Source: Salinarimonas rosea DSM 21201 (lineage in GTDB: Bacteria > Pseudomonadota > Alphaproteobacteria > Rhizobiales > Beijerinckiaceae). From it: a stretch of 64,000 nucleotides of DNA. The notes under the pieces were generated by a model. It was not told the origin of the DNA. It worked only from the letters and a program-made list of their open reading frames with translations, and did not search any database. Location of the stretch: the NCBI RefSeq assembly GCF_000429045.1, contig NZ_KE386842.1, positions 1 to 64,000 on the forward strand. Reading direction: 5' to 3'. Positions 47,414 through 56,457 of this stretch are shown here, one piece after another. The position numbers and the translations under genes were made by a program. How positions within the stretch are numbered: position 1 is the first letter of the stretch; every line of letters starts with the position of its first letter.

Positions 47414-47741
47414 GATTTCCACTTTACCTTACGAGAGCTCACCTACTTTGAGTAGTAGTTATTGGTTTCCTCCCGGGAGAAGCTGCGCATCTCTCACACA
47501 GGACATCCGGTACGATGGATGCGCCGAACCCGGATACCGCACGCACCCCGCGGTCCTGGCTTTGCACGATCTCATGTTCGGAATTTTGTTCGGATAAGTC
47601 AATCACTCAATGGAGAGACGAGGTCGTGCCGACGCTATGCCGGACGCACAGAAGTCCTTGGCATCGAGGCCGATCGGATGAAGAGATGCGACGCTGATCG
47701 CTCTCGATCAACGGGAGGTTGGGCAAGGCCTACATCCGGAA
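47414..47741. other. Right flank of the island, no intact gene
   Basis: 328 bases that shift from AT-rich to GC-rich. It holds the presumed promoter of the ATPase (TAGTAGTTATTGG and CTTTACCTTACG region). Several short plus-strand frames (for example from 47462) could be debris of older genes, but none shows a domain. Confidence 0.4.
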
Positions 47742-48488
47742 TTAGCCAAGCCCGAGCCCGGTCTGGAACAGGCGCAGCGCCATGACCGCGAGGATCACGA
47801 CGATCAGCCGCTCGAAAGCGCGGCGCGAGAGGCGCTTCGCCAGCGCGTTACCGAGCGGCATGCCCAGCGCGATCGGCACGAGGGCGAGCACGCCCTCCAG
47901 GAGCCGGACGGGCGTGAGCACGCCCGCCACCGCGAGCGAGACCGCCTGCACCAGCGCGAAGGCGAGGAACATCACCGAGACGGCGAAGATGAACGGGCCG
48001 CGGGTGAGCCGCATGGCGTGGATGAAGGTCACCGTCACCGGCGCGGAAATCCCCGTCGCGCCCTGCAGCGCCCCGCCGACGAGCCCGGCGACGGGGGCGA
48101 TCCGCTGCCCGGCGCGCGCCGAGAGCGTCACGCTCGGCTTGAGCAGGATGGTCGCGATGTAGATCGTCACGATCGTCGCCAGCGTCAGCGAGAGCACTTC
48201 GACCGGCAGCGTGGTGAGCGCCCAGGTGCCGAGCACGATCCCGACGAGGCCCGAGGCGACGAGCGGCAGGAGGAAGGGCGCGTCCGGCCGCTCGGCCCGG
48301 TACTGCCGGATCTGCCAGGCGTTGGTGACGACGAGCGGCACGATGATCACGGCGAGCGCGTGCGGCACGCCGAGGAAAGCCGCCAGAACGGGAATCGAGA
48401 CGATCGGCAGGCCGAGCCCGATCGCGCCCTTGACGACGCCGCCGAGGCCGAGTGCGAGGAAGACGACGAGGAAGAACTCGAGGCTCAA
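47742..48488 (-). CDS. TauE/SafE-family anion exporter
   Basis: 248 residues with about seven to eight membrane helices. Family repeat signatures are VVKGAIGLGLPIVSIPVLA near the N-terminus and GLVGGALQGATGISAPVTVT in the second half. Members export sulfite, sulfoacetate or other organosulfur anions. There is no neighbouring sulfonate gene to fix the substrate. Confidence 0.88.
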   Translation of the reverse strand: MSLEFFLVVFLALGLGGVVKGAIGLGLPIVSIPVLAAFLGVPHALAVIIVPLVVTNAWQIRQYRAERPDAPFLLPLVASGLVGIVLGTWALTTLPVEVLSLTLATIVTIYIATILLKPSVTLSARAGQRIAPVAGLVGGALQGATGISAPVTVTFIHAMRLTRGPFIFAVSVMFLAFALVQAVSLAVAGVLTPVRLLEGVLALVPIALGMPLGNALAKRLSRRAFERLIVVILAVMALRLFQTGLGLG

Positions 48489-48627
48489 CGTGGACCGTTC
48501 CCGTGAGCCTCTCCTCTAGGCGCGCGGGCGCGCCGCGGGAAGGGGCGCGGGCGCGCATCCGCCCTTCGCCGCGCGCACGGCGCAGGTCGGCGGCGCCCCG
48601 ACGGTGCGCGGCTCGGCGCGAGACCCG

Positions 48628-49107
48628 TCAGCGGGTGGTGCCGGTCGTGTCCGGCGTGCCGGCGCCCTCGGCGGCGGCGACGGGGGAGACCGTCTCCGGC
48701 GGCGTGCACACGACCTTCTCCTCGAAGACGTAGCACACGCTCATCTCGCCGGTGCGGTAGTCGACCCGGAAGACGCCGCCCTCGCGCTCGTGGTTGGACG
48801 AGACCAGGCCGTACTCGCCCGGCTCCTGCGCCTCGGCACCCTCGCCGGGGCCGAAGCAGAGCGTCACCCCCACCGTGCCCTCTTTGAGCGCGTACTGGCA
48901 CGAGGAGACCGCGCCGGTGACCCGGTCGATTCGGTAGAGGCGGTTGAGGTCCGTCTGGGGTGCGGGCATGAACTCGAAGGCGCCGGTGGCCCGGGCCGGC
49001 GGGCTCGCGAGGAGCGCCGCGCCGAGCGCCGCGGCGGCGAGCGCGCCCGCGAACGCGTTTTTGCGCGTGGCGAAGGCAGCCCCGCTCGTCGCAATGGTCG
49101 TCGTCAT
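48628..49107 (-). CDS. Secreted protein with twin Cys-containing repeats
   Basis: 159 residues from the ATG of MTTTIATSG. The signal region AFAGALAAAALGAALLASPP ends at ARA. Two similar units follow: LYRIDRVTGAVSSCQYA with VGVTLCFGP, and VFRVDYRTGEMSVCYVF with KVVCTPPE. Each carries two Cys that could pair. The C-terminus is Ala/Thr rich. I know no family. It is divergent from the phosphatase at 49259. Confidence 0.7.
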   Translation of the reverse strand: MTTTIATSGAAFATRKNAFAGALAAAALGAALLASPPARATGAFEFMPAPQTDLNRLYRIDRVTGAVSSCQYALKEGTVGVTLCFGPGEGAEAQEPGEYGLVSSNHEREGGVFRVDYRTGEMSVCYVFEEKVVCTPPETVSPVAAAEGAGTPDTTGTTR

Positions 49108-49258
49108 GGCTCGCGTCTCCCGGTGCCCGCCGGGCGCGCGCATCCCGTGCCGCGTCGCGCCCCCGCGGGGAGAATCGCGCCGGCATGGTTAGCGCTCGGT
49201 TAACGGCCGTGCGCCTACGGTCTATGACGAAGCCTCGCATGGCAGACCGGAGCGAATC

Positions 49259-49936
49259 ATGCCCGCGCGACCCCTCGTCGTCTTCGACCTCGACGGCACC
49301 CTCGCCGACACGGCGGCCGACCTGATCGCCATCCTCAACGGGCTGCTCGCCGAGGACGGCCTGCCCGGCATGCCGGTCGAGGAGGCGGGATCGCTCATCG
49401 GCGCCGGGGCGCGGGCGCTGATCTCCCGCGGCTTCGCCAACGCCGGCCGCGAGCTCGCGCCGGGGCGGCTCGAGGCGCTGTTCGAGACCTTCCTCGCCCG
49501 CTACGCGGACGACGTCTGCATCGAGACGCGGCTCTATCCCGGCGTCGAGGCGACCCTCGACCGGCTCGACGCCGAGGGCTACGCCTTCGCCGTTTGCACC
49601 AACAAGCCCGAGCGGCACTCGCTCCTCCTGATGGACGCCCTCGGCATCGCGCCGCGCTTCTCCGCCATCTGCGGACGCGACACGTTCGCCTTCTGCAAGC
49701 CGGACCCGCGCCACCTCGAGCAGACGATCTCCCGCGCCGGGGGCGACCCGGCCCGCGCGATCATGATCGGCGATTCGATCACCGACATCGCCACCGCCAA
49801 GGCCGCGGGCGTGCCCGTGATCGCGGTGCCCTTCGGCTACACGGACGTGCCGGTCTCCGAGCTCGACCCCGATCTCGTCGTCGAGCATTTCGATGCGATG
49901 GCCGAGGCGATCCTGCGGCTGCTGCCGCCCCGCTGA
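49259..49936 (+). CDS. gph: HAD-family phosphatase, phosphoglycolate-type
   Basis: 225 residues. HAD motif I VVFDLDGTLADTAAD (nucleophile Asp and +2 Asp), motif II VCTNKPE, Lys of motif III in FAFCKPDPRHL, and motif IV MIGDSITDIATAKAAG. The cap domain is alpha-helical (class C1). Closest in style to Gph, which clears 2-phosphoglycolate. The gene symbol is probable, not proven. Confidence 0.85.
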   Translation: MPARPLVVFDLDGTLADTAADLIAILNGLLAEDGLPGMPVEEAGSLIGAGARALISRGFANAGRELAPGRLEALFETFLARYADDVCIETRLYPGVEATLDRLDAEGYAFAVCTNKPERHSLLLMDALGIAPRFSAICGRDTFAFCKPDPRHLEQTISRAGGDPARAIMIGDSITDIATAKAAGVPVIAVPFGYTDVPVSELDPDLVVEHFDAMAEAILRLLPPR

Positions 49937-50030
49937 GGCGCGACGCGCAGGCGCTTGCGTCGCGACGCGCGCGCGGGCAGCATCGGCGCTTCGGCCCCGG
50001 GGCGGACGGGGTCGCGTGCGGAGGCGAGCC

Positions 50031-50531
50031 ATGCCCATCTCGAGACGTCGCTCCTACGAGCAGGGCCATCGCCCGAAATTCCTCGTCTTCGTCGACGACA
50101 CGCCCGAGTGCGCCCGCGCGGTGCGCTTCGCCGCGCGGCGCGTGGCGCGGCTCGGCGCCAAGCTCGTGATGCTCGCGGTCTCGGCGCCGCCGGAGAGCTT
50201 CGAATGGCTCGGCGTCGGCGACGTGATGCGCGCCGAGGCGGAGGACGCGGCGAACGAGCAGCTCGACAAGGCCGCGGTCCTCGCCCGGGAGGCCGCGGGC
50301 GTCGAGCCCGAGCGTGTGATCCGCGTCGGCAAGAAGCAGGACGAGATCCTGAAGCTCGTCGCGGAGGACGAGGACATCGCCTTCCTCGTGCTCGCCGCCG
50401 GCACCTCGAGCGAGGGGCCCGGCCCGCTCGTGACGAACTTCGCCGGCGTCGCCGCGAGCACCTTCCCGCTGCCCGTCGTCATCGTGCCCGGCAGCCTGAG
50501 CGACGAGGAGATCGACGCCCTGGCGGGGTGA
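50031..50531 (+). CDS. Universal stress protein, single domain
   Basis: 166 residues. PKFLVFVDDTPECARAVRFA is the N-terminal strand-loop, and FLVLAAGTSSEGPGPLVTN covers the nucleotide-binding area. PLPVVIVPGSLSDEEIDALAG ends it. The short basic N-terminus (MPISRRRSYEQGHRP) precedes the fold. GCGGAGG upstream of 50031 supports the start. It follows gph by 94 bases. Confidence 0.88.
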   Translation: MPISRRRSYEQGHRPKFLVFVDDTPECARAVRFAARRVARLGAKLVMLAVSAPPESFEWLGVGDVMRAEAEDAANEQLDKAAVLAREAAGVEPERVIRVGKKQDEILKLVAEDEDIAFLVLAAGTSSEGPGPLVTNFAGVAASTFPLPVVIVPGSLSDEEIDALAG

Positions 50532-50582
50532 GCGCGCGGCCCTCCGGCTGGGCGGAACGCGCCTCGCGGCGCGCCGGCGACG

Positions 50583-50614
50583 AGAAAAGGGCGGCGCCCG
50601 CCGGACGCCGCCCT
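50583..50614 (-). terminator. Intrinsic terminator of proVWX
   Basis: A 9-base stem AGGGCGGCG/CGCCGCCCT (50588-50596 with 50606-50614) is followed on the minus strand by TTTTCTC. It lies about 30 bases beyond the proX stop. Confidence 0.85.
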
Positions 50615-50643
50615 CCCTCGTTCGCTCAGCGCGCGCGGGGCGA

Positions 50644-51660
50644 TCAGCCCTCGACGCCGCGCGCCTCCTCGAGCCAGCCGTCGAACCGGTCGCTGTTCTC
50701 CTGGATCCACTCCTCGGCGTGGCGCTCGATGTCCTCCATCGAGTCCTCGCCCTGCTGCATGAGCAGGTTCTGGGCCGAGACGTCGTTGATCGGGATCTCG
50801 GCGAGCTCCAGGAAGCGCGCCGCGGCCGGGTTCTCCTCGGCCCAGTCGCGGTTGGCGAGCACGCGGATCTCGTCCACCGCGAAGCCGAGGTTCTTACCCT
50901 CGGCCGAGGTGTCCTCGGGGGTGGCGTCGGGGTTGTTCGGCAGCGAGGTGTAGGGCACCTCGAGCCACTCGACGTCCTCGCCCGGGACGAGCACGCCCGA
51001 CACCCACAGCGGCGTCCAGGTGTAGTACAGGATCGGCTCGCCGCGCTCGAAACGGGCGATCGTGTCCGCCATCAGGGCGAAGTAGCTGCCCTGGTTGTGA
51101 CGCACGGTGTCCCCGAGCCCGTACTCCGGGATCTGGTGCTCGATCACGAGCTCGCAGCCCCAGCCCGGGTTGCACCCGGTGAGGTCGGCCTTGCCGTCGC
51201 CGTCGGCGTCGAAGATCGCGGCGATCTCCGGGTCCGCGAGCTGCTCGAGGTTGGTGATGCCGTGCTCGTCGGCCGTCGCCTTGTCGATCAGGTAGCCCTG
51301 CAGCACGTTGTCGATGAACGTGCCGAGCTTGACCATGCGGTCCTCGCCGCCGGAATTCTCGAAGAACTCCTGGTGCAGCAGGTTCCAGTGCACGCCGGTG
51401 AAGTCGGCGTCGCCCTGGCCGAGCGCCACGTGCATGACGGCGTACTCGCCCTCGAGCGGGTCCTCGACCTCGTAGCCGAGCCGGCGCAGGCCCTCGAACA
51501 GGATCTCGTGCTGGAAGATCTCCTCGGCGATGCCGGAGGTCATCGGCTGCACCGTCCGGCCCTCGCCCGGCATGGCGGGGGCGTCCTGGGCCGAGGCCTG
51601 GGCGCCGAGCCCGAGCGCCGCGATCAGCGCGAGCGCGCTGGCCGTCGTGGTCGTTCGCAT
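50644..51660 (-). CDS. proX: Glycine betaine/proline-type substrate-binding protein
   Basis: 338 residues. Signal peptide ALALIAALGLGAQASAQ. OpuAC-type domain: HEILFEGLRRLGYEVEDPLE, FTGVHWNLLHQEFF, GCNPGWGCELVIEH, ILYYTWTPLWVSG. The Trp/Tyr residues fit the aromatic box that holds quaternary amines. It is the last gene of proV-proW-proX on the minus strand. AAGGAGA precedes the ATG. Periplasmic. Confidence 0.9.
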   Translation of the reverse strand: MRTTTTASALALIAALGLGAQASAQDAPAMPGEGRTVQPMTSGIAEEIFQHEILFEGLRRLGYEVEDPLEGEYAVMHVALGQGDADFTGVHWNLLHQEFFENSGGEDRMVKLGTFIDNVLQGYLIDKATADEHGITNLEQLADPEIAAIFDADGDGKADLTGCNPGWGCELVIEHQIPEYGLGDTVRHNQGSYFALMADTIARFERGEPILYYTWTPLWVSGVLVPGEDVEWLEVPYTSLPNNPDATPEDTSAEGKNLGFAVDEIRVLANRDWAEENPAAARFLELAEIPINDVSAQNLLMQQGEDSMEDIERHAEEWIQENSDRFDGWLEEARGVEG

Positions 51661-51818
51661 TGGTGTCTCCTTCCGCTGGTCTTCCGGTTCGAGCCCGCGT
51701 AGGGGCTCGACCCTGGTCGGCGGCGGCGCGGCCCCGGACGGGGTCGCGCGCGCCGCATCGACGCGCGGCGGCCACGCTCGAGGCGGGCCGTCGCTCGCGT
51801 GCGATTCTGTTTCGCGTC

Positions 51819-52787
51819 TCAGCCGCGGCGCTGCGTCGCCGCCGCCGCCGCGCTCGCCGTGCGCCCGGCCGAGAGGCCGCGCACGAGGCCGATCGGCCCG
51901 CGCTCCACGAAGCGCCGGCCGCCGCGCTCGCGCTCGGACGAGGCGAGCGCCTGGGTCATGCGGTCGAGCACGATGGCGAGCACGACGATGCCGATGCCGC
52001 CGATCACCGCGAGCCCCATGTCGAGGCGGCCGATGCCGCGCAGCACCATCTGGCCGAGCCCGCCCACGGAGATCATCGAGGCGATGACCACCATCGAGAG
52101 CGCGAGCATCAGCGACTGGTTGACGCCGGCCATGATCGTCTTGGTGGCGAGCGGCAGCTGCACCTTGAACAGCAGCTGCCGGCCCGAGGCGCCGAAGGCG
52201 TTGGCCGCCTCGATCACGTCCTTGGGCACCTGGCGGATGCCGAGGTTGGTCAGGCGGATCAGCGGCGCCACGGCGAAGATGATCGTCACGATCACGCCCG
52301 GCACGTTGCCGATGCCGAACAGCACCACGATCGGCACCAGGTAGACGAAGGCCGGCGTCGTCTGCATCGTGTCGAGGACCGGGCGCAGGCCCGTCTCGAA
52401 CCGGTCCGAGCGCGCGGCCAGGATCCCGAGCGGCACGCCGATCACCGCGCAGAAGAACACCGCGGTCAGCACCAGCGCGAGCGTCACCATCGACTGCTCG
52501 TAGGCGCCGATCAGCCCCACGAAGAACAGCGACAGCGCCGTGCCCAGGGCCAGCCGCCCGCCGACGATCTGCCAGGCGACGAGGGCGAGGAGCGCGATCA
52601 TCAGGCCGGGCGGCAGGAACAGCAGGAGGTCGGTGATGCCCTCGAGCACCCAGTCGATCGGGCGGCGGATCGCCTGGAAGACCGGGCGCGCGCCGGCGAT
52701 CCAGTCGAAGGCGACCTCGACCCAGTCGTCGAAGGGAATCTCGAGCGTTTCGAACGGGTAGAGCGGGTTGAAGGACAGTGTCTGCAT
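51819..52787 (-). CDS. proW: Glycine betaine/proline ABC transporter permease
   Basis: 322 residues. The N-terminus carries the [19 protein letters not shown] element typical of ProW. Several membrane helices follow. The EAA loop that contacts the ATPase is [40 protein letters not shown] is a conserved end block. GGGGAG precedes the ATG at 52787. It is 17 bases downstream of proV. Confidence 0.93.
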   Translation of the reverse strand: MQTLSFNPLYPFETLEIPFDDWVEVAFDWIAGARPVFQAIRRPIDWVLEGITDLLLFLPPGLMIALLALVAWQIVGGRLALGTALSLFFVGLIGAYEQSMVTLALVLTAVFFCAVIGVPLGILAARSDRFETGLRPVLDTMQTTPAFVYLVPIVVLFGIGNVPGVIVTIIFAVAPLIRLTNLGIRQVPKDVIEAANAFGASGRQLLFKVQLPLATKTIMAGVNQSLMLALSMVVIASMISVGGLGQMVLRGIGRLDMGLAVIGGIGIVVLAIVLDRMTQALASSERERGGRRFVERGPIGLVRGLSAGRTASAAAAATQRRG

Positions 52788-52804
52788 GGTCGTCGCTCCC
52801 CGGC

Positions 52805-54082
52805 TCACTCGCCCGCCGCCGCGACGGGGCTCGGCTGCTGCGGCACGGCCTCGGCGGGGCTCTGCGCCTGCGTCTCGGCGTCGGTCCCGGTCTCGGCCGG
52901 GAGGTTGTCGAGCGCCTGCAGCAGCGAGGTGCGCGAGACGACCCCGCGGTAGCGGCCCTGGTCGTCCACCACCGGCACCGGGTGCGGCGAGGTCGCGACG
53001 ACGCCCATCAGCTCGTGCAGCGGCGCCTCCGGCAGGACGGTCGCGACCTCGGGCACGAGCGCCGCGTCGAGCGAAGCGTTGTCGCGCCGGGCCTGCTCGA
53101 GCGACGACACCGAGACCACGCCGGCGAAACGCCGGCCGCGCCCGATGACGAAGCCGTACTCGCGATCGAAGTCGCCCAGCAGCCGCAGCGCCGCGCGCGG
53201 GCCCTGCTCGGGCTTGTCGATGATCGTCACCTGGGTCTTCGTGGCGATGTCCGCCGCGGTGAGGACCTTCGAGATGTCGACCCCGCGGAAGAAGGAGCGG
53301 ACGTACTCGTTCGCGGGGTTCTTGAGGATCTCGTCGGGCGTGCCGACCTGCACGACGATGCCGCCCTGCATGATGGCGATCCGGTCGCCGATGCGCATGG
53401 CCTCGTCGAGATCGTGGCTGATGAAGATGATCGTGCGCTTCTTCTCGTCCTGGAGGCGGATCAGCTCGTCCTGCATCTCCGAGCGGATCAGCGGGTCGAG
53501 CGCCGAGAAGGCCTCGTCCATCAGGAGGATCGGCGGATCGGCGGCGAGCGCGCGGGCGAGGCCGACGCGCTGCTGCATGCCGCCCGAGAGCTCGTCGGGA
53601 TAGCTCTCCGCGTTGGCGGCGAGCCCGACCTGCTCGAGCGCGGCGAGCGCCCGCTCGCGGCGCTCCTCGCGGCTCATGCCGGCGAGCTCGAGCCCGAAGG
53701 CGACGTTGTCGACGACCTTGATGTGCGGCAGGAGCGCGAAGGACTGGAACACCATCGAGATGGTCTTCCGGCGCAAGTCCCGCAGGCCCGCCTCGTCGAG
53801 CTTCGTGATGTCGCGGCCGTCGATCGAGATCGAGCCCGCGGTCGGCTCGATCAGCCGGTTGAACATGCGTACCATGGTGGACTTGCCGGACCCGGACAGG
53901 CCCATGATCACGAAGATCTCGCCCTCGCGCACGGTGAAGGACGCATCGCACACGCCCACCGTGTTGCCGGTACGCGCGAAGATCTCATCCTTGTCCAGCC
54001 CACGACGGACCAGCGCGAGCGCGTCTCGCGGGTCCGGCCCGAAGATCTTGTAAAGGTTCTCGACGACGATCTTGTCGTTCAT
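52805..54082 (-). CDS. proV: Glycine betaine/proline ABC transporter ATPase
   Basis: 425 residues. Walker [10 protein letters not shown], signature [16 protein letters not shown], Walker [14 protein letters not shown], and the switch His in FISHDLDEA. The N-terminal [20 protein letters not shown] is ProV-specific. Two C-terminal CBS domains (about 275-405) probably sense ionic strength. The tail is Gln/Ala/Pro-rich. First gene of the operon. Confidence 0.94.
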   Translation of the reverse strand: MNDKIVVENLYKIFGPDPRDALALVRRGLDKDEIFARTGNTVGVCDASFTVREGEIFVIMGLSGSGKSTMVRMFNRLIEPTAGSISIDGRDITKLDEAGLRDLRRKTISMVFQSFALLPHIKVVDNVAFGLELAGMSREERRERALAALEQVGLAANAESYPDELSGGMQQRVGLARALAADPPILLMDEAFSALDPLIRSEMQDELIRLQDEKKRTIIFISHDLDEAMRIGDRIAIMQGGIVVQVGTPDEILKNPANEYVRSFFRGVDISKVLTAADIATKTQVTIIDKPEQGPRAALRLLGDFDREYGFVIGRGRRFAGVVSVSSLEQARRDNASLDAALVPEVATVLPEAPLHELMGVVATSPHPVPVVDDQGRYRGVVSRTSLLQALDNLPAETGTDAETQAQSPAEAVPQQPSPVAAAGE

Positions 54083-54455
54083 GCCTCTCCCAATACGCGC
54101 AGCGGCGGTGCGCCGATGAGAGCATCGACGAAAGTGGGGACAGCAGATTCCCTAGGGGCAATACGACTAGCGCATGCAACATCCGACCCCGAACCAACGG
54201 AGTGCTATCCGGGAACCCGCGTTTCGACGAGAACTTAACGGACGCGAGCGCGAAAGGCAACCGTTGAGCTTTCGCTATACGATGCGATGCGCGCGCGGGG
54301 CCGTACGGAATCGACGCGCGGGCTTCGCCGTGCCCTGGCGAAACCCGCGCCCGGGGCCTGCGCGCAAGCGCCGCAACCGCACCGGCTTGCGGGGCGCCCC
54401 GCATCGGCGCATCTCCCGCGGATCCCGCCGTCGGCGGCTCCCGGACGACATCCGC
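54083..54455. promoter_or_regulatory. Divergent region between proV and a flavoprotein gene
   Basis: 373 bases. Frames across it are Arg/Pro rich (as in a possible longer flavoprotein start at 54174) and unconvincing. The stretch at 54130-54175 (GGGGACAGCAGATTCCCTAG) is less GC-rich and may hold the proV promoter. No operator recognised. Confidence 0.4.
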
Positions 54456-55811
54456 ATGCCCTCTCGAAAACCCGTCGCGCCCGCGGCGCCGGAGCCCGCT
54501 CCGGTGCGGCGCGCGCGCGTCGCGCCCCCGCCCCGCGCGGCGGACGTGGCGATCCTCGGTGCCGGCGCCGCCGGCATCACCGCCGCGCGGCGGCTCCTCG
54601 CGCTCGGCCTCTCCGTCGTCCTGATCGAGGCCCGCGACCGGGTCGGCGGGCGCGCGCTCACCGCGCGGCTCGCCGGGCAGGCGGTCGATCTCGGCGCGCA
54701 CTGGCTGCACGCGGCCGACGACAACGGCCTCGTCCGCGAGGCGAGGCGTCTCGGCCTCCCCCTCTTCGACGCTCCGCAGGAGCCGCGCCTGATCCTCGGC
54801 GCGCGCGGGGCGGACGCCCTGGAGACCCGCGCCTTTCACGAGGCCTGGGCGGAGGTCGACGACGCGATCGCGGAGATCGGCGCCGGCCGCGACCTCGCGC
54901 CGGCCTCGGCCGCGCTCGACCGGCTCGGTCCGCGGGCGCAGCCCTGGCGCGCCGTCCTCGCCTTCGCCCACGGCCCCTTCGCCTGCGGCGCGTCGCTCGA
55001 CGCGATCGGCGCGGCCGATTTCGCGGCGGCGCGGGACGATCTCGACCTCTTCGTCGCCGGCGGCTACGGCGCCCTGGTGGCGCGCCTCGCCGACGGGCTG
55101 CCCGTCGCGCTGGCGACCCGCGCGACGCGCATCGACTGGTCGGGCCGCGAGGTGCGCGTGGAGACCGACAGTGGCACCCTCGCAGCCCGCGCCCTCGTCG
55201 TCACCGTGCCGGTGCCGATCCTCGCACGCGGCGATACGGCACGCGGCGACATCGTCTTCGATCCGCCGCTCCCCGCGCCGACCCGCGACGCGCTCGCCGC
55301 GCTGCGCCCCGCATCCTACGAGCACGTCGTCCTCGCGTGGCCCGGCGGGCCGCTGCGCGAGGCGGCGAACACCACCGTCGCCTTCGACGGCGACGCGGAG
55401 GCGAACCTCGGCCTTCTGGCGAACTTCGACGGCGGCGTGCTGCACTACGCCGATCTCGGCGGCGCGCTCGTCGGGCGTCTCGGCTCGCCGCAGGCCCGGG
55501 CCGGCTTCGTGCGTGAGAGCCTCGGCGCGCGCTTCGGACGCGACGCGGTGGCGGACCTCCGGGTCCTGCACGCGAGCGGCTGGGGGGAGGACCCGCTCTC
55601 CGCCTGCGCCTGGACCATCGCGCCCCCGGGCGCCCACGGCGCCCGCGCGGTGCTGCGCGACCCGATCGGCGGGCGAATCCTGCTCGCGGGGGAGGCGACC
55701 TCCTCGACGCTCTGGGGTACGATCGGCGGCGCCTGGGCCGAGGGCGAGCGCGCCGCGCGCGAGGTTGCGGGGATGCTGGCGGGGATGCCGGCGGGCGAGA
55801 CGGTCTGCTGA
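54456..55811 (+). CDS. FAD-dependent amine-oxidase-like protein, second copy
   Basis: 451 residues from the ATG of MPSRKPVAPAAPEP. After a Pro/Arg-rich leader of about 27 residues comes ADVAILGAGAAGITAARRLL and LIEARDRVGGRAL, then VDLGAHWLHAADDNGLV. The C-terminal FAD contact is RILLAGEATSSTLWGTIGGA. It shares order and motifs with the protein at 21930-23162, so they are paralogues. Substrate unknown. Confidence 0.85.
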   Translation: MPSRKPVAPAAPEPAPVRRARVAPPPRAADVAILGAGAAGITAARRLLALGLSVVLIEARDRVGGRALTARLAGQAVDLGAHWLHAADDNGLVREARRLGLPLFDAPQEPRLILGARGADALETRAFHEAWAEVDDAIAEIGAGRDLAPASAALDRLGPRAQPWRAVLAFAHGPFACGASLDAIGAADFAAARDDLDLFVAGGYGALVARLADGLPVALATRATRIDWSGREVRVETDSGTLAARALVVTVPVPILARGDTARGDIVFDPPLPAPTRDALAALRPASYEHVVLAWPGGPLREAANTTVAFDGDAEANLGLLANFDGGVLHYADLGGALVGRLGSPQARAGFVRESLGARFGRDAVADLRVLHASGWGEDPLSACAWTIAPPGAHGARAVLRDPIGGRILLAGEATSSTLWGTIGGAWAEGERAAREVAGMLAGMPAGETVC

Positions 55812-55883
55812 CCTCGGCCTGTCCGACCCGGAGCACGCCGCGCTGCGCGTCCTCGGCACCGGCGACGGAAAGGGAGCTGCGGC

Positions 55884-56453
55884 GTGAGCGCGACCGTCCT
55901 GTACTGGAGACGAACCGACGAGGAGGGGCTGGAACGGCTCGAGATCGCCGTCGAGCCCGACGGCGTCGCGGTCCGCGGGACCGTCCTGTGCCTGGAGGCC
56001 GGCGGCTTGCAGCTCGATCACCACTGGTCCCTCGATGCGGCCTGGCGGACCCGATGGGCCTTCGTCGAGCGCCGGGATGCCCGCGGACGCGAGGGCCTGC
56101 GGCTCGAACGCGCCGGGCGGGGCTGGACGGTGGACGGCGTCGCGCGCCCGGATCTCGACGGCGCCGACGAGCCCGACCTCTCGGTGACGCCCTTCTGCAA
56201 CACGCTCCCGATCCGCCGGCTCGCGGCCGCGCCCGGGGCGGCGCTCGAGCTCGACGTCGCCCTCGTCGACGGGGCGACCCTCACGGTGACCCGCTCGCGT
56301 CAGCGCTACGCGCGAAAGGGACCGGGCCTCGTGCGCTTCACCGCCCTCGGCCCGACGAGCCCCGGCTTCGAGGCGGACCTCGCCGTCGACGCCGACGGCC
56401 TCGTCCTGCGCTACGAGTACCTGTTCGAGCGGATCGCCCGAACGGACGCGTAG
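55884..56453 (+). CDS. Putative glycolipid-binding domain protein
   Basis: 189 residues starting with GTG, with GGAAAGGGAG upstream. TVLYWRRTDEEGLERLEIAV, LQLDHHWSLDAAWRTRWAFV and VTPFCNTLPIRRL match the COG3554/PF06475 family named putative glycolipid-binding. It is soluble with no signal peptide. The biological role is not established. It lies 72 bases after the flavoprotein gene. Confidence 0.8.
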   Translation: MSATVLYWRRTDEEGLERLEIAVEPDGVAVRGTVLCLEAGGLQLDHHWSLDAAWRTRWAFVERRDARGREGLRLERAGRGWTVDGVARPDLDGADEPDLSVTPFCNTLPIRRLAAAPGAALELDVALVDGATLTVTRSRQRYARKGPGLVRFTALGPTSPGFEADLAVDADGLVLRYEYLFERIARTDA

Positions 56454-56457
56454 CGCC

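Larger units (their letters stand above)
44870..47660. mobile_element. AT-rich genomic island with an ATPase pair
   Basis: GC content falls abruptly from above 70% to roughly 45% and returns to above 70% near 47750. Codon use in the two genes here favours A/T third positions, unlike every neighbour. No integrase, transposase or flanking duplication is visible, so transfer is inferred from composition only. Confidence 0.7.
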
